This document shows positions 11,207-23,694 of a DNA stretch of 64,000 nucleotides, in pieces (the first letter of the stretch is position 1; each line of letters begins with the position of its first letter). The translations under genes were made by a program, and so were the position numbers. The stretch spans positions 141,535 to 205,534 of the forward strand of contig CAJVGD010000050.1 of assembly GCA_910890315.1 (NCBI GenBank). The letters are read 5' to 3'. The DNA comes from Serendipita indica DSM 11827 (lineage: Eukaryota > Basidiomycota > Agaricomycetes > Sebacinales > Serendipitaceae). The notes beneath the pieces are model-generated. The model saw only the letters and a list, made by a program, of their open reading frames with translations, was not told the DNA's origin and ran no database searches.

Positions 11207-11910
11207 CCTTGATAATTGAATCTTGCCGTGTGGCTTTCTATGTGATCTTTAAGGTAGCTCTATGATCGTACCGCGTTGGCAACTATTATCTCGTGTACTG
11301 TCTCCTGCTGTCGCAATTGCATGTATCTTTCTGGTTCGGATGGGTTCCGAGTGAGTATGCCACTTCTCGCCACAACTCAAACTCAGACTCTGCTTTGACA
11401 GAGCAAGGCTCAGCCGTATGAATGCATCATTACATTCCAAGCGTCATATTAACATGGCTTTAATAGTAAATCACATTTTACTGAGCTGCGCAGGGAGGGT
11501 GTTTTAATTCGTCGATACAACCTTGGCGAAACCATGGCTGACGCATGGATATTCTCCCGAGCTTTTCCACGTGGTCGTATTCTCTCAGGGACCAAACGTC
11601 GCAGCTCAATTCCTCCGCTCGAATACATGTCTTCGCCGCTCGTCTTCAGATCTCCTGAACGGCGATTTCTCTCCCAATCGCTCACACCCGCGGCCGTGTT
11701 CGTAAGTAATCAATCCATTGCAGAACCCCTGGTAACCCCTCTGGCAACCTTGCTCCTCCCCCGCGAGCATTAAAAGCCTCGTTTACCGTGCGGATGGACA
11801 GAGACTCCGGACAAGGTCGCCCTAATTTCAGTTCAGCGTCTGACTGGGCTAGTTCATATCCGAGTGGTATGGAAAGCATACGGGACACACTTGGGTGGAC
11901 AGAAAGGCCA
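11207..11910. other. Intergenic region, possible 5' exons of the membrane-protein gene
   Basis: Holds the end of the Ivy1-like gene and sequence with short open frames on both strands (for example 11534-11773 plus). Nothing is recognisable. Upstream exons of the DUF6534-like gene may lie here because its N-terminus is not firmly placed. Confidence 0.35.
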
Positions 11911-13120
11911 ATGCCCACTGGAGGCTTTGGCGGACGACCGAATGGGATACCTCCAAACTCTTCACTTCAAGGGAATGGGCATTTTCGGCAAGCAAAGTTG
12001 ATGATCAATTCCTGGGCACTCGGGTCCTCGTTTGATCTCCTGCTACTTGGTGCGCACAATATGGGTCCTGGGTCCTTCCCTGACTCGATCCAGGAATCAT
12101 ATTCGCACAGTGCTATCGATATTACATGCACCATGCAAAGACAGACTACCTACCCAAGCGGTTGTTCGTCCTCTGCCTCCTCTGCCTCGCGTGGTCAGTT
12201 ATTCAAACAACAGTTAAATCCAGCTCATGAGTAGCTTAGCTTCAAGTCTGCCATAGGAATGGCCATTGTCTATAGTTCGAACGACATTGTCGCACTCTTT
12301 AGATGGGCTGATCACTCCCTTTGGGGGTGGATGAAGATTTCTTCATGGTTTCTGGTAAGAGCTCGCCTACTACACTCACACGTTATTTAACATATGACAG
12401 ACCTCGTTCTCCGGCGTCATTGTCCACACCTGGTTCTTGAAGCGTATCATCGACAACCAACGATATTACACAGGTGCTTGCATGCTACTTCTAATCCTTT
12501 CTGGCATGGGGACAACTATAGCTGCAGTACGTGTGTCTTTTTATATCCAATTTGGCTAACAGATAGGGAAGATCTATTTCGGGGCCGTCTACCATCAAAG
12601 CGTCATGCGTGCGACGAGTGAGTCTTCTTTAGAGAACTCAAATTTAATCTCTGACTCCAAGGAGTGATCGCAAATGCTAGCCTGACATTCATAGCCAACT
12701 TGACCATCACGCTTATCACGCGGGCCTATTCCTTCAGCGGCGCGAAGAGCAAGGAACCCTTTCACAAATCCATCCTTTTCACCACTATACCCATGACGCT
12801 ATGCGCCTTCTTGATTGTCATCCTTCTGGCGGCTGGCCAGCGTTCTGGCAACGAGAGGTATGTGGACACATCTCCTCGGAAGGTAACCTGATGTCAGTCA
12901 GCTTCATTGTGCCCAACTTTCTTCTTGCCAAGTTTTACATCATCTGCCTGTTGCGAGTGCTCAACTTGCGACCTCGGCGGAGAGTGGCAGATGAACATGC
13001 CATGACACACATCAGCGACGTGCGTATTTTATTCTGTTCACCTGATACATTTTCATGCCGTTGTAGTTTGTGGCGACAAAAACCGACTTTGGCCATCATA
13101 CTCACGATCATCCGCATTGA
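11911..13120 (+). CDS. Multi-pass membrane protein, DUF6534-like family
   Basis: Reassembled exons give a run of hydrophobic helices typical of a large agaricomycete-specific family: SWALGSSFDLLLLG joined to IIFAQCYRYYMHHAKTD; YLPKRLFVLCLLCLAWSVIQ; DHSLWGWMKISSWFL joined to TSFSGVIVHTWFLKRIID; ACMLLLILSGMGTTIAA; VIANASLTFIANLTITLITR; SILFTTIPMTLCAFLIVILL; and NFLLAKFYIICLLRVLNLR. A His-rich tail (FGHHTHDHPH) ends at 13120. About six to seven membrane spans are implied. The start codon at 11911 is the least certain point; 12001 is an alternative. No biochemical role is known for the family. It ends 53 nt from the convergent AspRS stop codon. Confidence 0.65.
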
Positions 13121-13173
13121 TCTCCATTTTGAAAGTGGTGTAGGATTAGCAGGATTGTGTACGAATAACATGA

Positions 13174-15795
13174 TTAGGGTTGTGTATCCGGCGAAGAAGG
13201 ACCCATGGGCTGCAAGCCATAGAGGTCTAGTGTACTCGTAGGAATGGGTGTCGGACTCTTGAAGAAGAGGTCCACACCCCCGGCCGTCTTTGGAAATGCA
13301 ATAACATCGCGTATGGAGGGTTCGTTGCATAATATGGATACAAAGCGGTCAAACCCTGTATAAATAGGATTAGGTCGAATTTGAGGATGATAAATGACTC
13401 ACCGATAGCCGCACCACCATGAGGAGGGGCACCGCTCTTCAAAGCTTGGAGTAGCTGAGAGAATCCGGCGCGTTCCTTTTCGTCTAGCTATCGCCAAAGT
13501 CAGCTCTGAACAACGACGCAATCGGTTACTTACCTGCAATACTTTCTCAAAGATGTACTCCTGAAGTCTATGATCATGGATTCTCACAGAGCCACCGGCT
13601 ATCTCAGTGCCATTGAGCACCAAATCGTAGTGTTGCCCTCGAACCTATTAACACCTTAGAGAGGAAAACGCTTTGGTCAGCTGGCTCTACCTTTGCGAGG
13701 TCAATCCCTCCTTTCAGAAGCAGAGGTATGTCTTCGACCATTGGCGCGGTGAACGGATGGTGTGAGCTCGCCCATCGTCCATGTGCAAGGAACTCCTTGT
13801 CCTCATCGGCACGAGTGAGAAGCGGAAACTCTGTCACCCATAGGAAACGTTTGGATTGTAAATCTTTCTCTGTATGATTTTTCAGTTGGGTGCCAAGTAA
13901 AAAAAAGGTAGCTAACCCGTCGCAAACTCCTTAACCAATGCAGCACGCACACGTCCCAAAGCTGTCCATCCTCCCTATATGGCATTCATAAGGAGTCCAA
14001 AATCTTAGGGGATAAGCTGACCTCGAATGGTGCGTTTGGTCGTAGTGAGAGCAGAGCAACTCCGCCGTCCTCCATCCCAGGGACGAGACTCTGGAATTCC
14101 AACTGCTTTCCGAGGTCTGGGAGGGAAATCGGGATGAACCGGGGATTCTCTGCGGATATTGTAGCGACTTTGACCTGTAGCGGTTGATTATTCGGGACCA
14201 AATTTTGCTAGAGACGTACCTTTGGAGCGTTGAACTTCTTGACAACTTTATGCTTGCCACCAAGCTCCGAGTTCGGGATCAAAATTCCATCCAGCGCGAG
14301 TCCTCGGCTCTGGAGCGTTTCTCGCGCTTGAGGCTCCAATAAGTCGGTAAGGTCTGTTATCTGAGGAGACATAAGCTTCATTAAGCGGTGTTTCTATGGT
14401 TTACTCGTTTATCCCAGCGGAGATCTGGTTTATCGCTACCGTACTGGAATGCAAGTTAATACTGGTTGCCGCATGTAAGGTCGCTTACATAGCGCATGGC
14501 TTGCTCATAGCGTAGGATTGGAAACTCCAAGGCTTGTCCCAGCGCAGAACGCATGATCCCTTCGAGTGTTTCTTTGATCTCCCAGCCGCCAATCCTCCAC
14601 TCTGAGAAAGGAAAAGATGGAGGCGATGAGCTTTTGTTGGTCCCAGCATCCCAACTTATCCATGCCATCTCCAGATCGAGTTGCGTGAACTCCGGCTGTC
14701 GATCAGCTCTGCCGTCTTCGTCTCGGAAGCAGCGCGCAAACTGATAGTACTTCTCTGTTACACCAGAGCACATGAGAATTTGCTTTGGTTGTTGGGGAGA
14801 TTGTGATAGTGCGTAAAACGTAGGACCTTCACTCAATATCCCTTCGACATTATCCCCACTGTCGATTCGCTCTGGTCTATTGCTGACGCGCATCGGAACA
14901 AGAAATTCTCTCGCGCCTTCAGGAGTTGATTTGAGTAACATGGGCGTTTCCACCTCAATAAAGTCTGAGATGCCCCATGTTAGAACGATCGTATCAGCTG
15001 TGTCCCACTGACCTCGAGCGTGTAGAAAGTTCCGAATTTTGTGTGCAATATCGCTACGAGCCCGGAGATTCTGCGCTAGACGGGCTCGTCTGAGATCTAG
15101 ATACCGATGGCTAAGACGAATCTCTTCTCGAGGCTAAGGGAAACATCAGACATGCCAATTTCATAACAAGCCACTCACCAGATACTTCTCGTCGTTCGGT
15201 TGGAATGGAAGTTTCTCGCTTGCGGGATTCAAAACTTGGACTCGCTCAACGACTACCTCGATTGACCCGTTCTTATCCTATTCAAAAAGTCGGACATTGA
15301 TCTCATTTCCGTGTACTGCCTACGATTTTGCCGGGTGAAGGACGACGACCAGCAATAGTACCGGTGACTTGAACAACTGATTGCAGGGGAAGCTCGCGAA
15401 GGATCGCTCCTGCAGCATGGCTTTCTTCATTTGAAATCTGCTGGTCTGCATCTGAATTTTGCGATTGTTCCTGTCGTGAGACCAGCTGAACTTGGCCATG
15501 GACATCTTGCAGCACGAAGAATGTTAGTCCTTTGGCAACATTTCTATGCACGGGTAAGTCCCAGTGTTTTTCGTACAGGACCCATACCGTTTTACGACAA
15601 TCCAACCGCAGAGATCCACCTTTTGGTTTATCAGAGATTCGTCGAGTTGTCCGCATGTATGTGTTCTAGGCCTGTATGAGCCTTGGCCCAGAATTTTATT
15701 AGAGGAGACCCGTAGACGCGTTTAAAAAGCACTACCAAGGTGAGTCGTGAGTGTAGAGGATTGTCTTTGTAGCAACTTCGATAAAATCGTGACAT
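13174..15795 (-). CDS. MSD1: Aspartyl-tRNA synthetase, mitochondrial (bacterial-type, class II)
   Basis: Charges mitochondrial tRNA-Asp. The start at 15795 gives [18 protein letters not shown], a basic, Ser-rich, acid-free beginning suited to a matrix-targeting presequence. A 44 nt intron then joins to [11 protein letters not shown], the conserved N-terminus of bacterial-type AspRS. The anticodon-binding OB fold follows (VDLCGWI, then [18 protein letters not shown]). The catalytic core has [40 protein letters not shown], motif 2 ([20 protein letters not shown]) and [15 protein letters not shown]. Motif 3 appears as [15 protein letters not shown] with FDRFV. The C-terminus reads [17 protein letters not shown]. 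All class II signatures are present. About ten short introns are implied. Confidence 0.92.
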
Positions 15796-16027
15796 GGCGA
15801 AGTCTGAGCATCGAAGCAAACATGAACCCGACCGCAACCAGTCACGATGGAAGATGATACACAAAAAGCAGGAGAACGCAAGGAAATACGTGAAGTTCGT
15901 GTCGCAGACCACACAAAGATGAAGGCTTGCATTTCGTTTTGCCTTAGGTATCTCAGCGTGCGTACGAGTTTAGGGGAATCTTGGGCTTGCACTTGACATG
16001 CCCTAGGAGAACGAAGGGGCCACCTTG
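15796..16027. promoter_or_regulatory. Shared divergent promoter of AspRS and Alba-like genes
   Basis: Only 232 nt separate the two start codons, which face away from each other, so both 5' UTRs and promoters must lie here. No TATA box is evident. Confidence 0.4.
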
Positions 16028-16662
16028 ATGTTGCATACTTTGCCCGCACATTCGAATGGGAATGATGATGTTGCTGGAGAGCCGAAACGAAAGAAAGCGA
16101 AACTTGCTTCTCCCACTGCGAACATTTCAAGACTCGTTAGCGTTGCCGAGGTTGTGAAACGGGAGTTCTCTGCATCTCGACAAGCGGAGAGCAAACTTCC
16201 TTCTGGCGCCTTACTTCACCAATACAACTATATTGGATGCCTGCCCGACTCTACAAATGGCAAGAACAGTCTCGGGTTCTCCTGTGAAAGCTCACCTATG
16301 TACAGGCTCCAGCAAGGTGAATGATGATCCTGTTCTCCTCGCTTTGGAAGGCAAGAACCAGTAAGTATATATTTATATACAACTTTTTCGTCTAAAGCTG
16401 GTTACAGCCTCAAGCGAATCTCCACTGCTTATATGAAGATTTACCTGACCACTGAGCCACGTCCTGACCTCGAAGCTCTCGGATGCACGTAGGTTCTCAA
16501 GTCAAGGTACCATATCTCATCACTCACGAGGTTTGCTCTAGGTATCAAGAGCCATTGCTGCCGCCCAAGAAATCGAGGTCAGCGCGTGCTCGAGCGAAGA
16601 AACGCGCTGCAAAAGCAGAGGTAAAGGAGAATAGCTCCAAGATAGTACCAGAAGGTGGTTAA
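16028..16662 (+). CDS. Alba-like DNA/RNA-binding domain protein
   Basis: Exon 1 reads MLHTLPAHSNGNDDVAGEPK, then the basic patch RKKAKLASP and the helix ISRLVSVAEVVKREFSAS. Later exons give LLHQYNYIGCLPD, VNDDPVLLALEGKN, LKRISTAYMKIYLTTEPRPD and LEALGCTYQEPLLPP. The end is lysine-rich (KKSRSARARAKKRAAKAEV). The order helix, hydrophobic strand, KRISTAY-like strand and helix resembles the Alba fold of RNase P/MRP subunits and Alba chromatin proteins (inference from pattern). Short length and basic tail fit a nucleic-acid binder. The intron after KNS (about 16268-16303) is unusually short if real. Confidence 0.5.
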
Positions 16663-16745
16663 GATTATTTGGGGACATCCTCGAGCCTGTTTGTGTTTGA
16701 CGGGGCAGTCTCGAAACTTGGACCTTGCTACAATATTGGCTCATA

Positions 16746-19618
16746 ATGGAGGTCTCGTCTCCGCCTGCGATTGCATCAGAAATAAATGAAGAACACGAGA
16801 AGACCCTCAAACTGTTGAGGAGGGACTGGAAGTGGGCAGCCGCCAGCGACTTTCTGTATAAATTCAACCCTATGCTCCGGCTAGATTTCCTAAACTTATC
16901 TGTACGTCGAAATACTATCGCCTAGCATATTTTAAACGCGGATATGTGTATGAGACGCGCTTATTCGACGCGCCGTGCCCTTTGTGGGCTGAGCCAGATC
17001 CGTGGAGCTGACAGTTTCCTGGCAGGATGTCGAACACGATATCATTCGCGGTACTTCGGATACTATGATGAATGTCCTTCTCAAGATACTTCATGTTCTC
17101 ACTTCTATTCGTGGCCTCTCGTACGTTATTCGACTATTATAGAGCGCTAAACGCGCGATGGCGGCACAAATAACGCGTCTTTACTAGTCCAGACACATGG
17201 GAACAGTATCTTCGACGCCTCTATGCTCGCCGAGAACCCGACAACACGATCTGGGGGACTGAAGAGGAACCAAAGGCCTGGGTAGAACTTGGGTGGCAAA
17301 ATCGTCTCGAAGTCCTCTATAATCTCTGTGAATGGAATTTCCAGAATCCGTTAAGGGTCAGACAAAGCATGAAGGACGATAGTGACGATTATACATGGGT
17401 ACGTCTCCATCCGGCTATGTCCTACGTATTCTGACTTTTATAGCGGACAGTTCCTATCGGAAAGGACGTGAAACGTAATGAGTATTGGCAACTTGGTCGT
17501 ATGTATAATTTGAATCTTTGATTCTTGCGCTCATCTTCGGTAGGGGACCGCCTCTGGATCAAGCGGCCGACAGCGGAACCAATGCCACCCAAGGATCTGA
17601 AAAGAAAAAGACAATCACGAAAGGCTGCTGAGAAGCCGTCGAAAAAAGCAGCAGGCCCTAACGGGGTCGCCAAACCGGCACCAGTCAAAGGAAAACGAAA
17701 GGGCAAGGAACCTCAAAAACAAAAACCTCAGCAGCGAGCCGAATCTAATCCCAAAGCCAAAGTCAAAGTGTCAACCTCAAAGGCGAAACCAGCACCAAAG
17801 CCAGCTGCGCCGTCGGGTACTCGTCTGAGCTCTCGCCTGGCTCGAGGCGCGAACTCTGATGGCTGGCAGAAGGTTCCTGAAGAATGGTTGCCAGAGGGTG
17901 GAAAACAAGATGCCGTATCAGACAAAGACAATGCCAGCGTCGTTTCAGCTCTATTCGATGACGCATCCGATTTGACTGATTTATCGGACGACGAGAAGCC
18001 TCGAGAAGATAGTGGAACCGGCTCCTCTAAAGCTAATCCACCGGACGACTCGGAGTCTGATCTGACTGACATTGACGAACTATCGAACGACTCCGATGCA
18101 GAGCTAGCGAACAAGGCGTTCAAGATGGATCTCGACCCCAACGATCCAAACTTTGTTGAGTTTGAGACGGTAAATACTGCCCTGCTCTTGAAGCTCTCTG
18201 AACCACCTTTAGATTTGTGTCACAAAGGGCGAGTGGGTCGCCTTTGCTGAACAATTTCAATCATCTCGAAGCCATAATGAAAGACGTCTCTATCGCTACA
18301 TCATCGAGATAATAGTACCAGAGATGGAGGAGCATCAACGGGTAGGTTCCTCCATTTCCACGTTCTGTAGCTTTATACTCTCTGCAGGCTCTAGAAGAGA
18401 AACAAAAGAAAGATCTTAAGGATATGCTCAGACGAGAAGCTGCTGCTGCAGCTGCTGCAGCTGCCGAGGCGCGCCCCAAGAGGTCGTCGAGACTGGCGAC
18501 TCTCGGAGACGAGGAAAAAAGGGCACAAGATTCGGCAGGGTCGGTTGATGGTGACTCCTCCGACTTTGCTCGAGGTCCTCGTCCTTCCAGAATGAGAAGG
18601 GCTGCTGTGCGAGGCGCTCGCTGGATACAGGAGCAAGAGGAAATGCTTGCAGCCATGAGCACGGAACAAGAGGAGAATGAAGAGGATGAAGGAGTCGAGC
18701 GAGGTACGTCGTATCCGTACCGTCGGATGTTTGTTCACCTAGGTACTAGAAGGTGAAGAGGGCACGCAGAAGAAGCGCCGTAAAGCGAAAGTTGAAAGTG
18801 ATCAAGAGGAATATCGTGACGACGAGGATGAAGAGGTCAAGGAAGAAATTGTGGAGACCGTCAACAGTCGGGGCCGGCCAAGGCGAGCAGCCGCCGTTCA
18901 AGCAGACCTGAAACGACCGATCAAGCCTACTCGACGTCGTCGAATTAGGGATGAGTTCGATGACGATTTCGAGTCGGATGATCCCTTCTTCCTCAACTGT
19001 GAGATTTGCAAAAAGTCGGGTTGGAATGAGGTTGGTCGAGTCAATCCTTCGTTCTTGTAGGCTGACATGCATTCAGGACCGCTCGCAGAACCTCATCTCT
19101 TGCAGGGACTGTAGTATTTGGCAACAGTTAGTACATAGATTCCTGCAGGAACTTTGGCTGATATGTGGCATAGTATGGCTTGCTACGATCGTGCGGACAG
19201 GATCGAAGGACGACCGAAGCGCAACTGGGAAGAAGAGCCTTTTGTGTGCTCGGCGTGCCTCGTCAAGGCTCAAAACAAACGGCCCAAGAGGAACAGACGG
19301 GCCAAAGATGCCTCGCCGTCAGATGAGCATGAAGATGAGCAAGTTCCCATCAATGTTGACCAGCAAGTCAACACCGGGGAGGATGCCATGGTCACATCGC
19401 CGTCGAATGAAGTCTCCACTGCTCTCAATGGCATCAATGGCCTCTCAACACCCTCCCAGACAACGACGCAGGAGCATTCTCAAGCTTCGAATGACGTGCA
19501 TTCCCAATCCTACTCCATGCAGATAGAGCCATCGCCTTCCTTTGCAGCTCCTCCGCTTCAGCTTCCTAATGGCCATAGCCAAATGCAACCCAACCTTCAA
19601 ATCGCGCACCCAGAATAA
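16746..19618 (+). CDS. DDT/WHIM-like chromatin protein with PHD finger
   Basis: Start at 16746 (MEVSSPPAIASEINEEHEK). The first exons encode a helical DDT-like region (DWKWAAASDFLYKFNPMLRL, then VEHDIIRGTSDTMMNVLLKI). Next come EPKAWVELGWQNRLEVLYNL and CEWNFQNPLRVRQSM, followed by VPIGKDVKRNEYWQLG and LWIKRP. This pairing, a helical RLEVL unit followed by a G-x-D-xx-xxYW element, is the WHIM module of ISWI partners such as CECR2 and RSF1. A long Lys/Ser/Asp-rich middle contains an alanine run (about 18430-18465). Near the end are C-x2-C ligands and a PHD-like zinc finger (FLNCEICKKSGWN, LISCRDCSIWQHMACY, FVCSACL). It is probably a nuclear chromatin-remodelling accessory subunit. Exact orthology is unclear. 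Confidence 0.7.
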
Positions 19619-19800
19619 GTTTCGGTGCAATCACACACTACGCATCTCAACGGACAATACCAAGACGCGTCGACAGCGTTGAACCATTCCCATAGCTCGT
19701 CACGAACAATCATAGATTTTTACTATCGCTACTTGTATACATAACCTTGCCTATCTAATATTCTGCGGAGTCAAGTGTCTCTCACGATTGGTCATGTTTG

Positions 19801-21984
19801 ATGATACCTCTCCACGCGATGAGCGACTCACCAAATGGCATGCGGGAACGTGATGCGCGACCTGCGGCCCTTAATCTTTCCGAAGACTCGAAGAAATTTA
19901 GTTTGGTGTCTCTGACGGTCCAAACGCCAACGTCGCAGCAAGCTCCGGGAACCATAACGCGCACTCCGCCTCCGGCAAGATGGAATACCCCCGAATTTAT
20001 TATATACGGAGTTTTATTCGTGATTGTCTTCCCTATGATGGTATACTCGCCTATGCAGCTGAGCTTGGGTACGTCGAAATTTGCCCAAGGGTCTTGGTCG
20101 CTTGTTAACTTGGCCAAATTGATCATAGAATCCCATCCAAACTATCATTTGTTCAAGCACAAACTATCCAAGGGATGGATTCCTGGCCGACTCGTCGTAC
20201 GTGTCTGCCAACGTGATAGACTCTGCGTCTCAACGACTTGCAGGACAATTCTGATTCACAATACCGCTCAATACGGGGCAACCTCCTCAATTTGACATTA
20301 TTGGCGTTAGCGCATCTTGGTCTTTCCCGACTATATGGATTGCTCGCGTCCAGCTTTGGTTCACGCGCGACAGGCAAGAAGAGCGACAATCTGCATCGTA
20401 TACCGTTCATGGCCATGTTCGCTGTTGCGTTGGTTATTGGACTCCATGGAGCCAGCTCCCTAAAGGTGTTTGCCATTATCGGTGGCAACTATTTCTTGGC
20501 GAAACAGCTCGGAGGGTCACGAATTGCACCGCTTATTCTGTGGACAGTGAACATTATGGTGCTTTTGTGCAACGAAATCTACGATGGCTATTCATTCTCT
20601 AGTGTCCACTCGAGCCTGGGATTTCTGGTATGTATACACTAGTTCCAAAAGCTATACTCACTCTGTCGATAGGATGGATATCGTGGTTTCTATCCACGGT
20701 GGCATATTTCCTTTAATATCACCATGCTCCGCTTACTCTCCTTTGCAATGGACTATCATTGGGCGAAAACAAATTCAACCTCTCACGTGAGTCTTTGCTA
20801 CTTGATAACCATCATTAACAGCTCCTTGCAGTCCCCAGTTCCTCTCAACATACGCCAGCGGACTTCGACTTCGCACCATCTTGCCAACTACAATTTTGTC
20901 AACTACGTCGCGTATACATTGTACCCTCCGCTCTACATTGCCGGTCCAATTATGACGTTTAACGACTTTTATTGGCAGGCAAGCTTTTTGTAATTCGCCA
21001 AGAAAGAGACTGACAATACCTCTAGCTACGACGGCCGATCTATATCAAGCGGGATGCTCTATTGAGCTACGCAATTAGATTCCTTATCTGTCTCTTGACA
21101 ATGGAGACGATTCTGCACTACATGTACATGGTTGCAATCAAGGACACCAAGGCGTGGAATGGCGATTCTCTAATGCAGCTGTGCATGATCGGATTCTGGA
21201 ACCTCATCATCGTTTGGCTCAAGGTATGGATCTCGGGTGACTGTGACCTTTTTTGACATGCACCTAGCTATTGATTCCATGGCGCTTCTTCCGATTGTGG
21301 GCATTGGCGGATGGGATGGAGCCGACAGAGAATATGATTCGATGTATGGCCAATAATTATACTGTTGCTGGATTCTGGAGAGGGTGGCATCGCAGTTATA
21401 ACCAATGGCTGATTCGGTACGTCGATCATACACCCGTGTGGCAGAGGACTGATTTTCAAAGGTATATATACGTGCCACTCGGTGGAAGTAGCAATGTGAT
21501 TTTGGCGACGTTGGTGTCGTTTACGTTTGTTGCGCTGTGGCATGATCTCCAGCTGAGGCTACTGGTATGGGGGTGGCTGCTCACTCTGTTCATCCTCCCT
21601 GAGATGATTCTCGGAAGGGTTTTTAATGCAAAACAGGTGAGAGCGACTTGATTTGGCTGAACACCTAGCTGACTCTGTCAGTATGGAGGATATTGGTGGT
21701 ACCGACATTTGCGTGCGCTGGGCGGCGTCGGAAATATCCTCATGCTCATGATAGCCAATCTGGTCGGGTTCGTTATGGGTCTAGACGGGGTCCAGTACTT
21801 GTTTGGTCAGCTCGTCGGCTCGTGGGACGGTCTGTGCGCTCGTCTTGTTTGTTCAGAAATGCTCATATGCGTTCTAGGTGTCGGGTTTTTACTCGTTGTG
21901 GTTGCATGCTTGTGGATTGGTGTCCAGTTTATGCTAGAATACCGCGAAGAGGAGAGGCGGCGTGGAATCTATCGTAAATGCTAG
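19801..21984 (+). CDS. GUP1: MBOAT-family membrane protein GUP1
   Basis: Multi-pass ER membrane O-acyltransferase homologue; yeast Gup1 remodels GPI-anchor lipids. Exons give [79 protein letters not shown], then [57 protein letters not shown] and [20 protein letters not shown]. The predicted catalytic histidine sits in [19 protein letters not shown]. About ten hydrophobic spans are visible. Two Met codons (19801, 19819) could initiate. The block at about 21421-21462 looks like an intron inside the [11 protein letters not shown] segment. No defects are seen. Confidence 0.9.
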
Positions 21985-22127
21985 TTTGTTTGTAGGTGTT
22001 AATACGATGCGATGCTGGGAAACGTGTCCAGTATGAAGCTCCGAGGGGGGCAAGCGTTGCAACGTCACCTCTTGAACTCTGCCTCGTCAGGCCCGTAATC
22101 ACCAAAAAGTCTTTATAACGCTAGAAA

Positions 22128-23022
22128 ATGTGGATCATTGATTGGTTCTGGGATATACTCGCTCAGTTTGGTGCGCCGTCTGCGAGGGGATTTGCCAACT
22201 CGTCTTGCTCACCGTTGGCCACGTCTGTCCACTACAGGGCTTGCACACAAGAATGCAAAGATTCTCTTCCTTGGACTCGATAATGCCGGGAAAACTGTAA
22301 GCGTTTAGCCTTTGAAAAAGGCGGCACCCCAACAAATTCGTGTAGACGCTCTTGCACATGCTCAAGAATGACCGGTTGGCAACGTTGCAGCCTACGTTGC
22401 ACCCTAGTGCGTCTAAATTCTACAATCATCTTTACGGGGGCTCATGTTCTGTGCAGCGTCTGAAGAATTGGCGATTGGAAGCGTCAAGTTTACGACGTAC
22501 GACCTCGGAGGCCATCAACAGGGTACGTCAGTGGATACGTGTACCCAATACGTGTACTAATGTCATGTTTAGCTCGTCGTCTGTGGCGCGACTACTTCCC
22601 AGAGGTGCATGCCATAGTGTTTTTGGTCGACGCGGCCGACTATGAGCGGTTCCCAGAGTCAAAGGCCGAGCTAGACGCACTCTTGTCGATTGAGGAGCTG
22701 TCAAAGGTTCCGTTCCTCATTCTGGGCAACAAGATTGATGCTCCAGGCGCGGTCTCGGAGGAGTATCTGAGACAAGCTCTCGGCCTTTACCAGACGACGG
22801 GCAAGGTGCGGTTTTTTTATTGTGAAAGTTGCAGAATATTTACGAGTATGTTTTAGGGCAAGGTTCCGCTGAGGGATATTCGACCCATTGAAATTTTCAT
22901 GTGCTCTGTCGTACAGAGAATGGGCTATGGCGAGGGCTTCCGATGGGTCTCTCAATATGTAAGCAGATTGTTTACCTTGATTTCAGCGGTGTTTTCTGAC
23001 CGTTTGTGGACGACAGATCTGA
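22128..23022 (+). CDS. SAR1: COPII small GTPase Sar1
   Basis: Recruits the COPII coat at ER exit sites. Start [14 protein letters not shown] is the hydrophobic, membrane-inserting N-terminal helix. Intron 1 (about 22171-22235) joins to [20 protein letters not shown], which carries the P-loop GLDNAGKT. Then come [20 protein letters not shown] (switch I), [20 protein letters not shown] (switch II, DLGGH), [40 protein letters not shown] (NKID) and [11 protein letters not shown]. The last two residues and stop come from a tiny final exon after an intron at about 22960-23016. All nucleotide-binding motifs are intact and the length is that of Sar1. Confidence 0.95.
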
Positions 23023-23694
23023 GTAATTGTCGAGTGTGCGTTGAGCCCCCCATCTGTCGTTTGAGCGCCCCCTTCTTTATGCGTAGCACTTGGTCTGTCG
23101 ACTTACGTATTGGATCCCTTATATACGCGATTTTTGCCATTGTCGAGTGTGCATGCTGCCGATTGCCAGTAGTGGCAAGCGACTGTTTACTCCCGAACAC
23201 GACTGCCTCGCGCCGCTGGCTGGTGCATAGGGGGCAAAGGGACGACTAGATCGGACATTTAGAGAATGGGGAGAGTGCTATAATACCCCTCGTAGCGTTG
23301 CCAGGCGCACCGACGCGTTTGCCCGGACGACTGGCGGTGACGGTAGGCCAACGGGGAGACTGGGGCCATGTATCCTTTGTAGGAATGAATGCTAATCTGT
23401 CCAAAAAGCTGGTTATAGCGAGCAGAGTGTGATTTAAGGAATTTTTTGCGGAAAAATCGAAAAGAGTGGGTGGGGGCTCTGGGGCCTCTCCTGGGCTCGT
23501 CTAGAAGGTCTCAGGCAGTCGCAGATGGGCTGTAGATGTGCTCGACGCTGAGCAGCGCAGCGCCAGGAAAGCCATCGGATTCAACGCGTGCAAGGTGGTT
23601 CAGGCCGGGCGCTTAGGCACCTTGCTAGGGCGCAAACATCTGCTGGCCGCGCCGTTTCCATCGCGAAAAATCACCCAAAAATTGTCGGAATGCA
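23023..23694. other. Intergenic region, probable EPL1 promoter
   Basis: SAR1 3' flank and EPL1 upstream sequence. Short open frames only; no domain is recognised. Confidence 0.4.

Noticed and set aside
22128-23022. Sar1 with an inserted N-terminal segment
   Set aside because: The apparent insert is intron 1; splicing at about 22171-22235 gives the canonical [10 protein letters not shown] junction.
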